Positions 33,501 to 45,548 are shown, counted from the stretch's first letter. The stretch is DNA of 64,000 bases from Taiwanofungus camphoratus (GCA_003999685.1 CP021221.1:2666001-2730000); one strand, 5' to 3'. The notes: a model not told the origin generated them from the sequence alone. Translations and numbers: made by a program.

Positions 33501-35009
33501 CCTTTGGGGAATTTCATCCACAAACGACAGATCCACTGGTCGTGGGTTGGCAGGCGTGAACTGAGCTTGAAAGGCATGACTGAGATCAGCCGCACTTTTG
33601 GACTGGCGCACCATCAACTTGCCGCAGCTGAATAGTGGCCTCTTGTCGTCTCGGCTTTGTCCATGCGACAAAGTCTGAAATTAATTGGGGATTGAATTCA
33701 TCCATGATCCGATCAAAGTGTGCGCGCTTTGCCCGCTTCGTGGCAAGGCGAAGTGTTGCACGTTGTTTATGCCGTTCAGACCGAAGTTCAGCGGCAACAT
33801 CATATGCGTCTGCAGTGGCCTGAGTGCCAGGTCCCAACTGATGACGTGTGTAGCGATATTGCTCAGACGCCGCACTAAGGCGGTGCTGGGTGTTCGCCAG
33901 CTTAGTGGCCGCACGGGAGCATGCAGCATCCCACCACGACTTTGAGCGTTTGGATGGTCGTTTTACCGCCGAAAATTCCATCCATAGTCGTTGGAGGTCT
34001 CGCTCAAGGCGATCCCCCATTCTTTCAACGCCTTGGGCGCTGCTGAAGTGTGTGGGGTAATCAGCGAACAGTTTCACCGTTGCCGTCACGAATTGTTGGG
34101 CTGTGTCGCCGGTACGAGGAATACCCCGTACCGGTTCTGGCTCAACCTCAATCGGCATTTCCCACCGCAGGACCGCGTGGTCGCTGTTGTGGTGATGTGT
34201 CATGAATACATGAAGGTCTTGGCCTTCATAGTACACTGGGTCGATCCACACCAAGTCAATGACTCCAGGCATGAGAGCGATATTGTGGGAACGCCAAGTG
34301 ACTGGACCGTCCTGGGCGTTCACAGATCGAGTTCAGCCTGGGCCAACTCAATGAGGCGATTGGAATCAGCGTAGTGCGGAGGCCGCACCCGAGATCCTGC
34401 AGCTCGTGCATCCCACAATGGGTGGCGAAGATTGAAATCCCCGCACATGCACGCAATGGGTGGAAGCGCGTGTACACGTGTTTCCAAGTATCGGACAGCA
34501 TCAAAAGTGTTGCTGTCGTTGTACACGTTCAGGACATTAAAGTCTCCGGACGGGAGCTTGAGCGCTACCATAAGGCAATCCTTATGGGAGATGCTGTGAG
34601 TGACAACTTGCGGGGAAGCCGAAGCCCACCGCTTGTTGACATAAACTGCTACCCGGGAATCTTTCGATGCCCCGAGGCACTTGAACGAGGCATGGGCAGA
34701 CGTATTCTCATACACCTCCCCATCCCGTGACTTGGCTGAGGCCACATCTTTGATGCGTCCCCAATATATTTCTTGGATGCATATTATGTCAGCATCCCTG
34801 TGTCTTTCCAGCAAAATATCAGTGTTTTCCGCCGATTTCTGGACATTTGCGCTAATAATGGTGAGGGTATGCCGATTATTCGGTCCGCTCTCAATTTGTT
34901 CGTCTCCAGCCAGTGGGCTGGGTGTGCGGTTGAGGTCTGGCGTCTCACCTGGAGACTCAGATCTATTTTGCGTAATATTTACAGCCAATCTTTGTGGTGT
35001 ATTATACAT
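30516..35009 (-). pseudogene. LINE ORF2: endonuclease, reverse transcriptase, RNase H (inactive)
   Basis: The endonuclease (about 34.9-34.1 kb) has ISANVQKSAENTD, ICIQEIYW, CGDFNLRHPLW and the SDHAVLRW motif. The reverse transcriptase (about 33.6-32.3 kb) has YRPICLLNCFGKLFEKII, ALLLDVSQFYPSINHD, GVGQGSSLSPILSG and the catalytic YVDDGL. The RNase H (about 31.7-31.2 kb) has LFTDGSYANAP, SFDAEMLALTHGL, CSDNQSALDR and VPSHKGIFQNEFVDGLAK. The C-terminal zinc-like motif is CICGAEETREHVLFNC near 30.96 kb. Reading is broken by a frameshift near 34320, another between 33586 and 33671, and a TGA at 32718-32720, seven codons before the YVDD box. The first ATG of the open frame is at 35009. Confidence 0.9.
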
Positions 35010-35031
35010 AGGCAACTATAAAATTGTCTGC

Positions 35032-37652
35032 TTATGCAGCAGATCCACCCGCACCTCGAGGCCTGGGCGTGCTCGAGTCACTGGAATGGATCTCACCGCT
35101 TTCATGTCCGGATACGCCTTCTCCATCAGAAGGGTCCGTGATTTCAAATGACTCGCCCGAGGGTCCGGGCCGAGCTGGCTGTTTGCCTCGTGCCTTTTCA
35201 GAAAGGCCACACAACTTTCCTCTGGTGGCAGCTTTCGCTGCTGCCATCCTTCCTTTGGCAACCAATACCACCGGCGGGTGGGCCTTATGCCATTGTTGGT
35301 CACGTCGTTTTTTCGCCCACTGGCACTTGGGCGAATCAGCTTGGTGTCCATCTTCGCCAGATTTGCCACAATTGGGGCAACTAGCGTGTTCAGGTGGGCA
35401 TGCGATTGTTGTCACCGACATCGCTGCCCTGCGTTGTGCGCAACATGAAGCCTTTTCTTCGTGTAACGCCAATATGTGAGGTTCGCCGCATTTGACACAA
35501 CACTCATGAGCAGATTGGCATAATGGGGCAATATGACCCCATCGCCAACATCTGAGGCAGAGCGGGACAGTTGATGTCTCGGTCCACGGTTGTAAGCGGT
35601 ACGTCTTGCCGAAGAGACGGACCGGTTTCTTCATAATCCGGATGGCCGTAGAACCAGATCGGGTGTTGAAAATGGCAAATATGAATAAGCCGCTGCCGCC
35701 TGAGGCTGATTGGTATCTAGCCTTGGGCGAATGGTGTGGGTGTAGGACACTTTCCTCCGCCCACTCGTTGTTGCGCACTAGTTCTTGGAAGACTTCGAGC
35801 GTTGTGTATTCGACCCTAGATCCCTCCCGGTACAACGGGAGCGCCTTGATCGCCATCTGAGTGATTATATGAGCCCAATCGAGCGAAAGCCCAACCAGGT
35901 TCATTCCATCTGGTGCTACATGGGGGGCGACTAATCGTCCCATGCCAGCTCTCAGGGCGCCCAATTCCGTAGTGGTTGGGCGTTCGCTGCATACCAAATG
36001 TACCTCCCCGTTTCCAGGTGGCATGATGGCATTGACGAGGTAGTTGACTGAGTTTCCTGCTCCAGCCAACAATTGCTGTACGACCACCTTAAGGCTGTCG
36101 AGGTCTAGGAGATCGCCAAGTTCTAGAGCTCGGTCAAATCTTAGAACTACGGTCTTGGAGCTAGAGCCCCGGGCCGGTTGTGTCGCGTGTTTGATCACGG
36201 GAGGGGGGCGAGCCATCGAAGTTGCGCCAATTGTGATGAAGGAACGGGTAGGGTCCCGTGCCTGCATCGTAGGTCCAATCCCACGCCCACTTCCTATTCC
36301 AGGATGTGGCCGAGGATCACGTGTTCTGCTATCGCCTTGTCTGAGTGACACTTGGGCGGGAGCTGCCATTCCTTGCGCGATACGTAAAGCATCGGACAAT
36401 GAGATGTTGGGGCGATTTGTGCGATCTCTGTCGCTCCCCATATGTCGTCCCAATTAGGGCCATCGTCAGCTGTAAGGTCGATTACCTGTGCTGTATTCGT
36501 CTTTTTTGCTGCGGGTGAAGCCGCTCTGCTCCTCGTGGGAGAAGGTGGCGCTGCACGCTTCTTACCCTTGTCTACTGATGCAGATTTGGGTCCTTCTTTA
36601 GGTGGCGATTGGATTCGCACCTGTTTGGGTGTCTGTTTAGCAGACGATGAGGCCGTAACAGCGGCATAACCTGGTGCTGCGGCAGCTATACCCTCCACTC
36701 TCTTCGATAACGCTCGTAGAGTAGACGTGTTCGTAGTGACAGCTTGGAGGAGCTTGCCACTGTCGTTGGTGGTTGAGGTCGCAATGGCCCCAAGCGTTGT
36801 GCGTGCTCCCTCAAACCATTGATCCGATGGTTTGGGAAGTACCGAAGTGAGTGCCGTCGACATCTCGCTGATGGTTCTACGTTGTTCGGCAATAGTGGCT
36901 TCCAACTCCGCCCTAATGTCCACTAGTTCGCGTACACGGGTAGCCAGATGGCCAATCCCGTTAAGATCCGCGATATGTTCCGCTCCAATCAGGGTGACCA
37001 TTTGATTGGCCACCTGCAGAGCGGCTTGTGCCGTGTCCCTCCACTCAAGTCCATAGGCTTCAGCGTGGTACTTGTTTACATCCCTCCGTATGATGCGTGA
37101 ATACGCATCCCGGTCGACGTGCAGAGTGTACGAGATGTGTTGCAACGATTCCCTGATGGCCGCTAGCAGGGAGTCTGGAGTCTCATCTTGTGACGAACAG
37201 GTGCCTTGGAAGACCTGCACTTTGGGGGCCGTTGCATACATCGTGGCCTCAGGTGTAGCCGAGACATGCGGTGCAGGCCCCCCCTGTGGGAAATCGATAA
37301 ACGTGTTGTCCTCGATGTCCCTCTGGGGGTTGCTCACCTCTGGTGTAGGGGTGGGCATGTAGGGCTGAGTTGGCATGAAAGCCTCTGCAGCAGATGAAGG
37401 AGGTGGAATCGACTCTGGGATCGTTTCCATCTCAAAGGAAGCTCCACGAGCAAGTCGTAGAGCCTCAACTTGGGCTTGGGTTTGGGATCCCCGTACATCA
37501 GGCGCGGGATATGGGGCAGGTCACCCTGAAGGTGTACCGCCGGACACCCTCAAAGACGAAGTGCCAGTCGAGGGCGTCCCAGTGACTTGAGAGTCACCAG
37601 CGGTATATTGGGAGCCAGTTGGGTGGGAAGTGGGAGTGAAAGCAGGAGCCAT
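35032..37652 (-). pseudogene. LINE ORF1: nucleic-acid-binding protein with CCHC knuckles (inactive)
   Basis: It starts at ATG 37652 with a Pro/Thr-rich region, followed by helical segments (about 36.8-37.2 kb) and a Lys/Pro/Ser-rich linker. A central domain lies near 35.8-36.2 kb, and Cys/His knuckles lie near 35.35-35.56 kb: CLRCWRWGHIAPLC, CCVKCGEPHILALH and CPNCGKSGEDGH. A basic tail ends at TAA 35032. ORF1 of this kind coats element RNA. A TGA at 37521-37523 interrupts the first 50 codons, and the frame shifts between 36294 and 36453. ORF2 starts about 23 nt downstream. Confidence 0.85.
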
Positions 37653-37713
37653 TTCGACGACTAAGCTAGGGCGCCTAATGGAGATGGTGGTGGTACTGGT
37701 TCAAGAAGCGGTG

Positions 37714-37727
37714 CATCCTATCGAGTC
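37714..37727. repeat. target-site duplication of the LINE, right copy
   Basis: CATCCTATCGAGTC, identical to 30184-30197, marks the 5' boundary of the minus-strand LINE. Confidence 0.95.
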
Positions 37728-37939
37728 GACGGGCGAAGGATTGACTCGGAATCGGTAACTCCGCCAATAACTTCTACGTATTGAACACATAATTCGTCAA
37801 TCACCCATTCAAGTACGGCTTCCGCAGCCTCACAATGTTGGCTGCGGTGATGCGGGCTGCTTGACAGTGCCTCAATCCAAATGCATAGAGTCTCAATCAG
37901 TGGACGTCGGCAGGCCGTAGAATTGACACAGAAACTCAT
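37718..37939 (-). CDS. possible small hypothetical protein
   Basis: An open frame of 73 codons from ATG 37939 (MSFCVNSTACRRPLIETLC) with a helical centre (HCEAAEAVLEWVIDELC) and the end ESILRPSTR. Its TAG stop lies inside the LINE target duplication, so the insertion left the frame and stop unchanged. No family recognised. It is about 200 bp from the divergent MLH3 start, so it could equally be the 3' exon of a larger decayed gene or chance. Confidence 0.3.
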   Translation of the reverse strand: MSFCVNSTACRRPLIETLCIWIEALSSSPHHRSQHCEAAEAVLEWVIDELCVQYVEVIGGVTDSESILRPSTR

Positions 37940-38146
37940 TCAGGTTCAAACGATCATACTGGAACAAGCTGAGTCGCGGAGTTGCATATAGTGAGGTTAG
38001 GGTTTCATCTCTTCACTGGGTCGTTTCGTCTAATGGTCCTCGAGCAGGCTATTAACCCAACCACGATTTGCTCGGTTTGTGAATAAGCCATGCGTCCTCT
38101 GACGACACGTTCGTAATCTTGACCGCGAAACTTATTATTCCATACC

Positions 38147-41100
38147 ATGAATACGGCCGGACCCTCGCACACAATCGAACATCTTCCTTCATCGACTCGG
38201 TCTAAACTGCGCTCCACGCAAATCCTGACCTCACTTACTCAAATCATATCAGAGCTGGTGCAAAACTCTCTAGACGCTGGCGCCCGGCAAGTAGACATCG
38301 GCATAGACTGTGAAGAATGGTCTTGCTGGGTTCGAGACGACGGCATAGGCATTGACAGGGATGGACTCGCGCTGCTCGCGGATGGGTCTGACTCGGGACG
38401 ATATGGTAGACTTGATATTGCTTTGAAACGTTATGAGAGCATTTGAACTGTGATACTATGAAAGGTACATCGAAGGCATATACTTCAGCTTCGTTAGGTG
38501 AAGTGTCGACCTTCGGATTCCGAGGTGAAGGTACGGTCTATAATTATCATTTGATGATAGTGAGCTTTGACGTGGTCTTTTTTTACTGGAAAGCTCTGGC
38601 GTCTGCTGCGGATCTATCCTGCCTAGAAATCTCGACTCGGACGGCTAGGTCGCGAGAAAGTTGGTCTGTTATCCTCAAGGTGGGCGACTGCCTTGGCGTT
38701 ATAGATGATGTAGCTCATTCTGAATCGCTATACCAGGGAGGCAGAAGTATTTACAACGGTCCATCAATTCGGTGGCGCAGAGAGTATCCAGGGACAGTTG
38801 TCTCGATACGCGATGCATTCTACAACGTATGTGCAAATCTAAGAATCGCATTGCCTGGGCAGTTCTGATGCGCATGTCCTTGGTGTAGCTTCCAATCCGT
38901 CGCCTCTCTCATACATCGCCTGCCAGAACAATTGAGCTTATTCGGAAGGACATAGAAGCCTTCGCCTTGGTTTTTCCGCATGTTTCACTAACACTCGAGA
39001 ATACCCACAAGACGAAAGAAGGATCAGATAGAGGCCGGATTATGACAGTGCCGAAAGTAATGATGTCGTCATGATGTGCCATCTTTTACTGACTCTGTTG
39101 TGTTGGTCCAGACAATTTCGAGTCTCGCAGCGTTTCGTCACCTGTACGGCAGGGCTTTAGCGGAGGTGACTGCCTTACTTGATAGTGTGGCGTGTGTGAA
39201 ATACTCATTGCCGTAATTTACAGCACGTCGAAGAACTCGATGAATCCTTCGAAGAGATGAAGCTACAAGGATTTATCAGCCTTGAGGGCGCTCACTCTAA
39301 GGTCTGTGTTACATATTTCCGACATTATTTCAGTGAAAGTGAATCAACTAAGCATGATTATACTAGACCTATCAGTTCTTGTGTACGTGCTTTCCTCAAG
39401 AACAATCCACTTTACTAGATATGAAATACGATGGGGGTGCTTACCACTGACAGACATCAATCGACATCTGCTCACAACATGCGATCTACACCGCGTTATC
39501 GATGCCAAGTTCTCTATGAGCTCCTTTATGAAACATGTAAGCGCCAGCTGTCTTCCCATGGTTGTCCTTTTCATTCTTGACCGTTAGGCATATGATGAAT
39601 CGGGGGAGACCAGTATACCACGATCTAGTATGTTTTCTGCGCACGGCTAGTACTGGACTTAGCTATTCTCCTCCAGCGACCCGCCGCTCGCCGCGCAGGA
39701 TGGAGAAGAAGCCCGTTTACGTTCTCAATCTGATAATTCCCCCACAGACCGTCGACAACTGTCTCGAGCCTGCCAAGGCCGCTGTGCAACTACAGGTATA
39801 CTCGTGTACGATCTCGTCGACCAGTTCTAATATACTACATGGAGTAGAACTCTGAAGCTGTTTCCGCTTTTCTCTCCTCGGTTGTTGAGGCGTTCCTCGT
39901 AAGGCACGGCTTTCTGGCACAGAGGGTACCGCGACGGCGTCCACGTACTAGTGCGCTACCGGAGTATGGTGATATACCTTCTCCGAGGAAGAAGAGAAAG
40001 ATCGCAACCACACAGTTGAATAGCGAAGACCTTGACCACAGGCGACCGTTGCCTCCAAGTTTCTTGAAAAGGAACGCTTGTCCTTCACTCGTCGCTCATC
40101 TAGTTTGTTCTTCGCGTTGCTAGCATCATCTCATCACTTCACTGAAACATGAACCTGATCAGCCGCATGAGGACAATGGTACAGAATATGACATGGATGC
40201 GTGCAAAGAGACGCTATGGACCGATCCAGTTACTGGTGAGACTTTCGTGGTCGACACACGAACAGGAAATTCCTATCTTCTGCATGCACCTCTTGCTACC
40301 AACGACGAAGGTACCTCGAAACGTAGTAGGCGGTCGCTGGCTGCTGGTGTGATACCGATGACAGCTGACACTGTGGGAAAGAGGGGGGATGAAGAGAAGG
40401 TTGTGCCGAATTGGATCCGAGACGCTTTGGGAGTAAGCCCACTCTACTGTATCTCTGCGAAACGTAACTGATGTTAGTACACAGGAAAACTCGACATACG
40501 CACTTCCGGAATCTCACATCCCTTCTGTGTCTCTCTCGTCTGCCTTGGCAACTGATGTGGCGCTCGATTCTTACGCTTTTGGCAACAAGGCAAACCAAAC
40601 ACGAAGAAACAAAAGCTCCGGATTTTTTTCATGTGCAACACCGGTTTATGAGGGAACCGCACAACCTGGAAGGTTCAGCAAGGAAGATCTACCTGTAGCG
40701 AAGGTGCTAGGACAGGTGGACAGGAAGTTCATCGCGTGCATACTTGATACCCACATAAATGACAGCGAACGGGATGGAGTTGAGATTGGGAAGGTGCCCA
40801 AATTGGGAGCAAAGACGACAAGAGGGAAACTGCTCGTGTTGATAGATCAGCATGCTGCAGACGAGCGCGTACGCGTCGAGCGTTTCTTGAAGGAACTCTG
40901 TCTTGGTTTCTTGCACCACCGTTCCTGCAATCAGCTCTCAGTACCTGTTGAAAACGCAGGAGTGCAAACAAGAGAGCTTGACCCCCCCTGGCCTATACTG
41001 TTGACGCCCCACGAGGCGTCACGACTTGTCGATGAAGATGTTCGGATGGCATTTGAACGATGGGGTGTAAGTTTTGTTGACCTCGACCGGCATGTGACAT

Positions 41101-41862
41101 CCAACCGGGATATGATTAGGATAGGCCAGGAAATAGATGAGGGGTTGCAGGATGCACAGAGGTACTCACAAGTCCTTGTTGGAAGTGTGCCGGAGCTTGT
41201 AGGAGATAAGGTACTTGTGCGGCCTCCTTTTGCTCTTTCTCCATGTTAAAGAACTTTTCTTCCTTCAGCTTCTCGTAGGCGACGAGCTCAGAGATATCGT
41301 GAAAGGATACTTGGCAAAGTTAGACTCGGAAGGGCCATTGTCCCTTCCGCAGTTTCCACTGCAAGCTGCATCGGGATCACCGAGCGATAGCCAGGAGGAT
41401 GATATGATGTGGCAGAAGGCTCTGCGGTGGTGTCCTCGCGAGCTCCTCGAGCTGGTCAACTCTAAGGCTTGTCGAGGTGGGTATGATAGTCGTCTTTTCA
41501 CCCTCCGCAGGGTAGTGTTATCTGGAATGGAGCAACAGAAAGATCAGACTGATATCGACCGATTATCCTAGGCGCAATCATGTTCAACGACTCATTGACT
41601 CTGGATCAATGTAACCGCTTGGTCCAACAGCTTGCCGAGACGTCAAACCCTTTCCAATGCGCTCATGGCAGGTAAGCTGCAGTATTAGCGAACCCCTTTT
41701 TTCTTTACCTTGTGAACCTTTTACGTTGACACTTGTCGTAGGCCATCTCTTGTACCTCTTGTAGATATTGGCTTCGACGAAGTTGCCAGTGGACTGGGTC
41801 ATCGACAAATCCGTATGTCTAAGTTGAACAACGTCAATTGGTCCAAGTGGTCGAGGAAATGA
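38147..41862 (+). CDS. MLH3: DNA mismatch repair / meiotic crossover protein MLH3 (MutL homologue)
   Basis: Partners with MLH1 as the MutL-gamma endonuclease in meiotic crossover resolution and mismatch repair, in the nucleus (family knowledge). The N-terminal GHKL ATPase starts at ATG 38147 and shows ISELVQNSLDAGARQVDIG, with the catalytic Glu, then DDGIGID, then TFGFRGE and VSIRDAFYN over several exons. A variable linker has a basic cluster SPRKKRKI near 39.98 kb. The C-terminal domain has the nuclease motif DQHAADERVRVE, matching DQHA-x2-E-x4-E, then ACRG, AIMFNDSLTLDQCNRL and the zinc-site CAHGRPSLVPL. It ends at TGA 41860-41862. I see a dozen or more short introns and no clear break. Confidence 0.9.
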
Positions 41863-43105
41863 CGTTTTCCTATATTTATCATATCATGTCCTCATCATGT
41901 CATACTGGTACGTGGACAACTCCAGGCCCAATTCTATTTACGTTCGATTTGAAAACAGTAGCACGTAGATTGCTGACGGGCCTGTTTTGCTAGGATAAAC
42001 GAACGTGAGATATCCTGAGCGTGGTTGAAACTAGATTCTGGCATCCGCAACTAACACATCCTGCTACCATGTGCCAGACTGCCGATAAAGTTTCTCACTC
42101 TCTGCACCGCAAATCATCGCTCACTCAAATGATATATACGTACTATGGACGTGATAATAGCATTTTGACTTGTTCCAGACGAGATGCTGCTCATCGTCAA
42201 GGACTCGCTCTCACATCGTCTGACAACCCGTCTGCTTCAGTCACAGGTATCATATTCTTTCGCTCGACGGCGGTGGGGAAGATGAGTTCTTTTTGAAATT
42301 GTGGTTGCTAGTATTCGGGGCTGAGCCTTGGCGGAGATGAGTCGCGTCACGAGGCTCATTGTAAGAGAGGTTGCCCTTAGCCGTATAGGATGATAGCTGA
42401 AGTCGACATGAAGAAATCGACATGTGTGGAGATCGAGGATGGCACCGCGTTTGTTGCACGCCATTGGCTCCGATATGTACCTATGATCATGTCTAACCGA
42501 AGTGGTGATGCTCGTGCGACTCGGATGGGGCCCATCGAGCATGCGACAGAGGCAAGTATTCTCGGTCTTCGAAACCTTGTCTGGACTGATGGTGCACAAT
42601 TCACTGGCCTAGGAGTTCATCTCGCAGTGCGTAGCGCAATCGTAATATGCTCGACGGGCCCAATAATTATATACCCGAGTACTGGGATATGCTACACCAG
42701 CCTTAGTAGCCTGGACTTGCCGCAGTGCCATTCCTTCGAGCATATTGCTCTCGCAAACTTGCCGATGGTCGGTTGACAGATTTTTCAAAAATGACGAGAC
42801 TTGCAGGGAAAGGACGACAGCAGGATCTCGTGGCAGAACATAATGCGCTCCTGGTGTCTACAAGGAATGCACCGCGGATCGTCGCGTATATGCCTTCAGC
42901 GTGTTTTATATATTTATAGGTATACAAGCTCTGCAAGTCAGTAAGCTAGCAGGCACAAATGCCTCCGAGAACTACAATTGGTACATTGTTACTCAACATC
43001 CATGTCATAGAAGTTGATATAAACACAGCCACCATTTTATCTGGGATAAGACCGTGTAAACTCGGAGTGTTCAGCTGCTCAACACATGTTACTTAACAAT
43101 CACCA
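41863..43105. other. intergenic with possible gene remnants
   Basis: About 1.24 kb between MLH3 and the short-chain dehydrogenase gene. Apart from the frame at 42390-42776 (listed separately) it holds overlapping open frames on both strands (42021-42296 plus, 42237-42604 minus, 42725-42919 plus) with no recognised domain. Confidence 0.4.
42390..42776 (+). CDS. hypothetical ORF, low confidence
   Basis: A 128-codon open frame with coding-like composition in its first two thirds (DMKKSTCVEIEDGTAF, ILGLRNLVWTDGAQFTG). No family recognised. A minus-strand frame (42237-42599) overlaps it. It may be a remnant of a larger gene. Confidence 0.25.
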   Translation: MIAEVDMKKSTCVEIEDGTAFVARHWLRYVPMIMSNRSGDARATRMGPIEHATEASILGLRNLVWTDGAQFTGLGVHLAVRSAIVICSTGPIIIYPSTGICYTSLSSLDLPQCHSFEHIALANLPMVG

Positions 43106-44085
43106 TCATGCCCTCTTCTCGCGAGCAGCGAGTAACTCCCCAATAGCCTCCTCAGAATACTTATCCACTGTGCTCTCGCCCATCAGCTCCATCGCCCACT
43201 GCATCACCGCATGCGGCATCCACGGGGCGTATCTTCTCCACCCACACCCGATCCTAGCAACCAGTGCCTTGGCAAAGCGCTCCGAGCTGGGCGACGCCAG
43301 CGTGGCCTGCACGGGCATGCTGTTCGACTGCACTGGGCCCACGACGAGGTATGCGAAACGCACGCCGGTGGGTGCGCCCCACACGTGTTCGTCCGTGTCG
43401 AGTCCGCGGGCGAGCGCCTGTATGAGGGCCTTGGAGCCGGCGTAGAGCGCGAAGCGCGGTGGGGAGATGTCGCCCGCTTGCGAGCCTACGAATTGGACCA
43501 TGACGGGTCCATTTTTAGCTGTGAGACGAAGTTTGGGGAGAAGAGCGCGAGTAAGGAGAAGAGGGAAGATAGAATTCCAGTGCACAACGCTAACAAGGTC
43601 AGACTCGCTGAAGCCATCGATTCTGGGAAGCACGCTCAGCAATTCTCGTGTGCGAAACATAGGCCGACGTACCTCTCTCGTCTAAAGTACGAGCCACCGA
43701 CATTATGGATGACAAGGGTGATGTTCAAATCCTTGTAAGGTTCCACCATACCCGCAAAATCATGTCCAGAAGCGGCAGCGTCCGCTAGGAAATAGCGTAC
43801 ATCTCCTGGGCGACGCGCTCGAATTTCTTCGACAACCTTGCGCACTTTCTCCTCATTACGGCCGTGCAAAATCAAATTGAAACCCTTATCGTAGAGCTCT
43901 TGTGCAACAGCCTTGCCTATGCCATCGGAAGCCCCAGTCACGAGGGCGTACGCTGGTGGACTGTGAAGATACCGATGTACAGAAGAGGGTCGGAGGACGT
44001 AAAGCCAAATGAAATTGAGGAATCGGTAGACTTGAGGTATCAGGAGTGCGACCCCAATCATGGCGAGCACTTCGAGGACGGACAT
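43106..44085 (-). CDS. Membrane-anchored short-chain dehydrogenase/reductase, HSD17B12/3-ketoacyl-CoA-reductase-like
   Basis: An NAD(P)H-dependent oxidoreductase with a Rossmann fold. The start ATG at 44085 opens a hydrophobic N-terminus (VLAMIGVALLIPQVYRFLNF), a likely ER membrane anchor. The cofactor motif is ALVTGASDGIGKAVAQEL, followed by GRNEEKVRKVVEEIRA and the NVGGS segment. After a short intron near 43640-43690, WNSIFPLLLTRALLP leads to the catalytic Ser (VGSQAG) and Y-x3-K (LYAGSKALIQALARGL). The C-terminus ends EEAIGELLAAREKRA at 43106. The layout matches very-long-chain 3-oxoacyl-CoA reductases and steroid dehydrogenases of the HSD17B12 group; the substrate is uncertain. About 310 residues, normal. 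Confidence 0.85.
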
Positions 44086-44303
44086 TGTCGTCGTGGTAGG
44101 CTGAGAAGACGATGCAAAGCAGTTGGCATGCTATCCCAGGCCATGATGGTTCTGGGACTTCTTGACAGTGTGAGCCCATCCTGTTGTGCAAGTATAGTAG
44201 TCACGTGCGAACAACGCGTGTACTCCGCGACGGTCTCCCAGTCGCCGCTGCTGTTCGTCGAAACAGCAAACTCAGCTAAACTGCACGTTCAATAGACCTT
44301 GTT

Positions 44304-45548
44304 ATGAACAACAACGGCGACGACCAGTCTACACCACAGTCACAGCCAAAAAATGAGCCCTCAAACATTGGAAATCCTCAGGCAATGAGCGAGAATGCTG
44401 ATCGAACAGAACTATTGCGCAAAGCTCGAGCCTTCCTCGGCTCTCCGCAGGTCCGGCGTGAAGATGATGTTGCAAAGCGCAGGTTCCTCACGGAGAAGGG
44501 TCTGACCGATATAGAGATTGACAGGCTGCTTCAGGAGATTGTACGTTATGGTTAATATACAAGCTCATCCGCGCAGGTCTTATTGTGATGAGATCAGCCG
44601 CCCCAAACCCCTCTTGTACCGCCGCGGACATACCCGCAACCACCGCCTTCAAACCTTCCCAACCTCCTGATTGGTCTTGCTAGGATAGTGAGCTGGATAG
44701 CAGGTGGTTCTGCTGCTCTCCTGTTACTTTATTTCGTACGTCATACCTCATCAGTATACATAGCGTGCTCATCCTCCGCTTCAGAGACTTATCTATCCCA
44801 AAATTGCGCACACATTCCAAGCACGGCGCTCACTGCAGACCCACCAGAGGGATCTCCTCACGCGACTCACAACTCGGTTACGGGCACTCAAGACCACCCA
44901 GGAAGCAACATTTGCAGTCCTCCCGAAAGCAGAGCCCTTCACGGATACTCGCTATGGCCACTGTCGCACCCTCGACGAGGTTGTGTCTGCAAGTGAGGAT
45001 AAGCGAGATGTGCCGGAATCCACCCTTCTGCGGTGCGCCATCGAAGATCTTACCTCGCAGGGTCGGAAGGCAACAACCGAGGAGATCGTTCTCGCACTAG
45101 AGACTAAGCTGCCATGGCTCAAGTCTGAGGAAGACACTGAATACCGAGTGAGTGCGTTGCAGCATGTGATGCGAGGTCCGAGCTGAGTCGCGACTTGCAG
45201 GAGAAGCTCTGGCAGACCCTATCCGCTAGCTCTTTGTTTAGCCATGAAGATGTGGACGGCACTTCAGTCTGGTCCTACACCGCCCCTGTTCCGCCTCCAC
45301 CACCTCCCCTTCTAGCCTCTCTCAACGCTCTTAGGGGAGCGCTCCCAGAGACACCTCCACAACAAACGAGCCATTTCCAGCACGCATTGAAAGCACTCAG
45401 TGACCTTACCGGATACATCACGGCGCAGACCTACCTGCCTTCGGGCATTCGCACACCCGGGATCCTCTTCGGTACGCCCCTGGACCCTGAGGAGGAGGAG
45501 GTCCGGAGGGAGATCAGGGCGCTGAAGGGGCTTCTGCTCAACCGGTAA
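44304..45548 (+). CDS. Peroxisomal membrane anchor protein Pex14-like
   Basis: Docks the receptor Pex5 at the peroxisome for matrix-protein import (family knowledge). The start ATG is at 44304. The Pex14 N-terminal domain reads LLRKARAFLGSPQVRRED, then AKRRFLTEKGLTDIEIDRLL. After an intron near 44540-44600 a Pro-rich stretch (PPRTYPQPPPSN) leads to a hydrophobic segment (LLIGLARIVSWIAGGSAALL), probably the membrane association. A Gln/Arg helix follows (AHTFQARRSLQTHQRDLL) and an Ile/Leu-rich acidic part (STLLRCAIEDLTSQGRKA). The last exon is helical and ends ALKGLLLNR with TAA at 45546-45548. It is a compact, basidiomycete-style Pex14 and could also be called Pex14/17. It is divergent from the dehydrogenase gene (218 bp). 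Confidence 0.8.

Larger units (their letters stand above)
30198..37713 (-). mobile_element. Full-length non-LTR retrotransposon (LINE), Tad-like with RNase H
   Basis: The element is 7.5 kb, on the minus strand, flanked by a perfect 14-bp target duplication. It has a 5' leader of about 60 nt, an ORF1 with zinc knuckles, an ORF2 with an APE-type endonuclease, reverse transcriptase, RNase H and a C-terminal Cys/His motif, a 3' untranslated region and a poly(A) tail (plus-strand T tract 30198-30222). The order EN-RT-RNase H fits the fungal Tad group in the I superfamily (clade from memory, not tested). ORF1 carries one in-frame stop and one frameshift, and ORF2 carries two frameshifts and one stop, so this copy is not autonomous. 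The full length and intact duplication indicate a fairly recent insertion. Confidence 0.93.
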
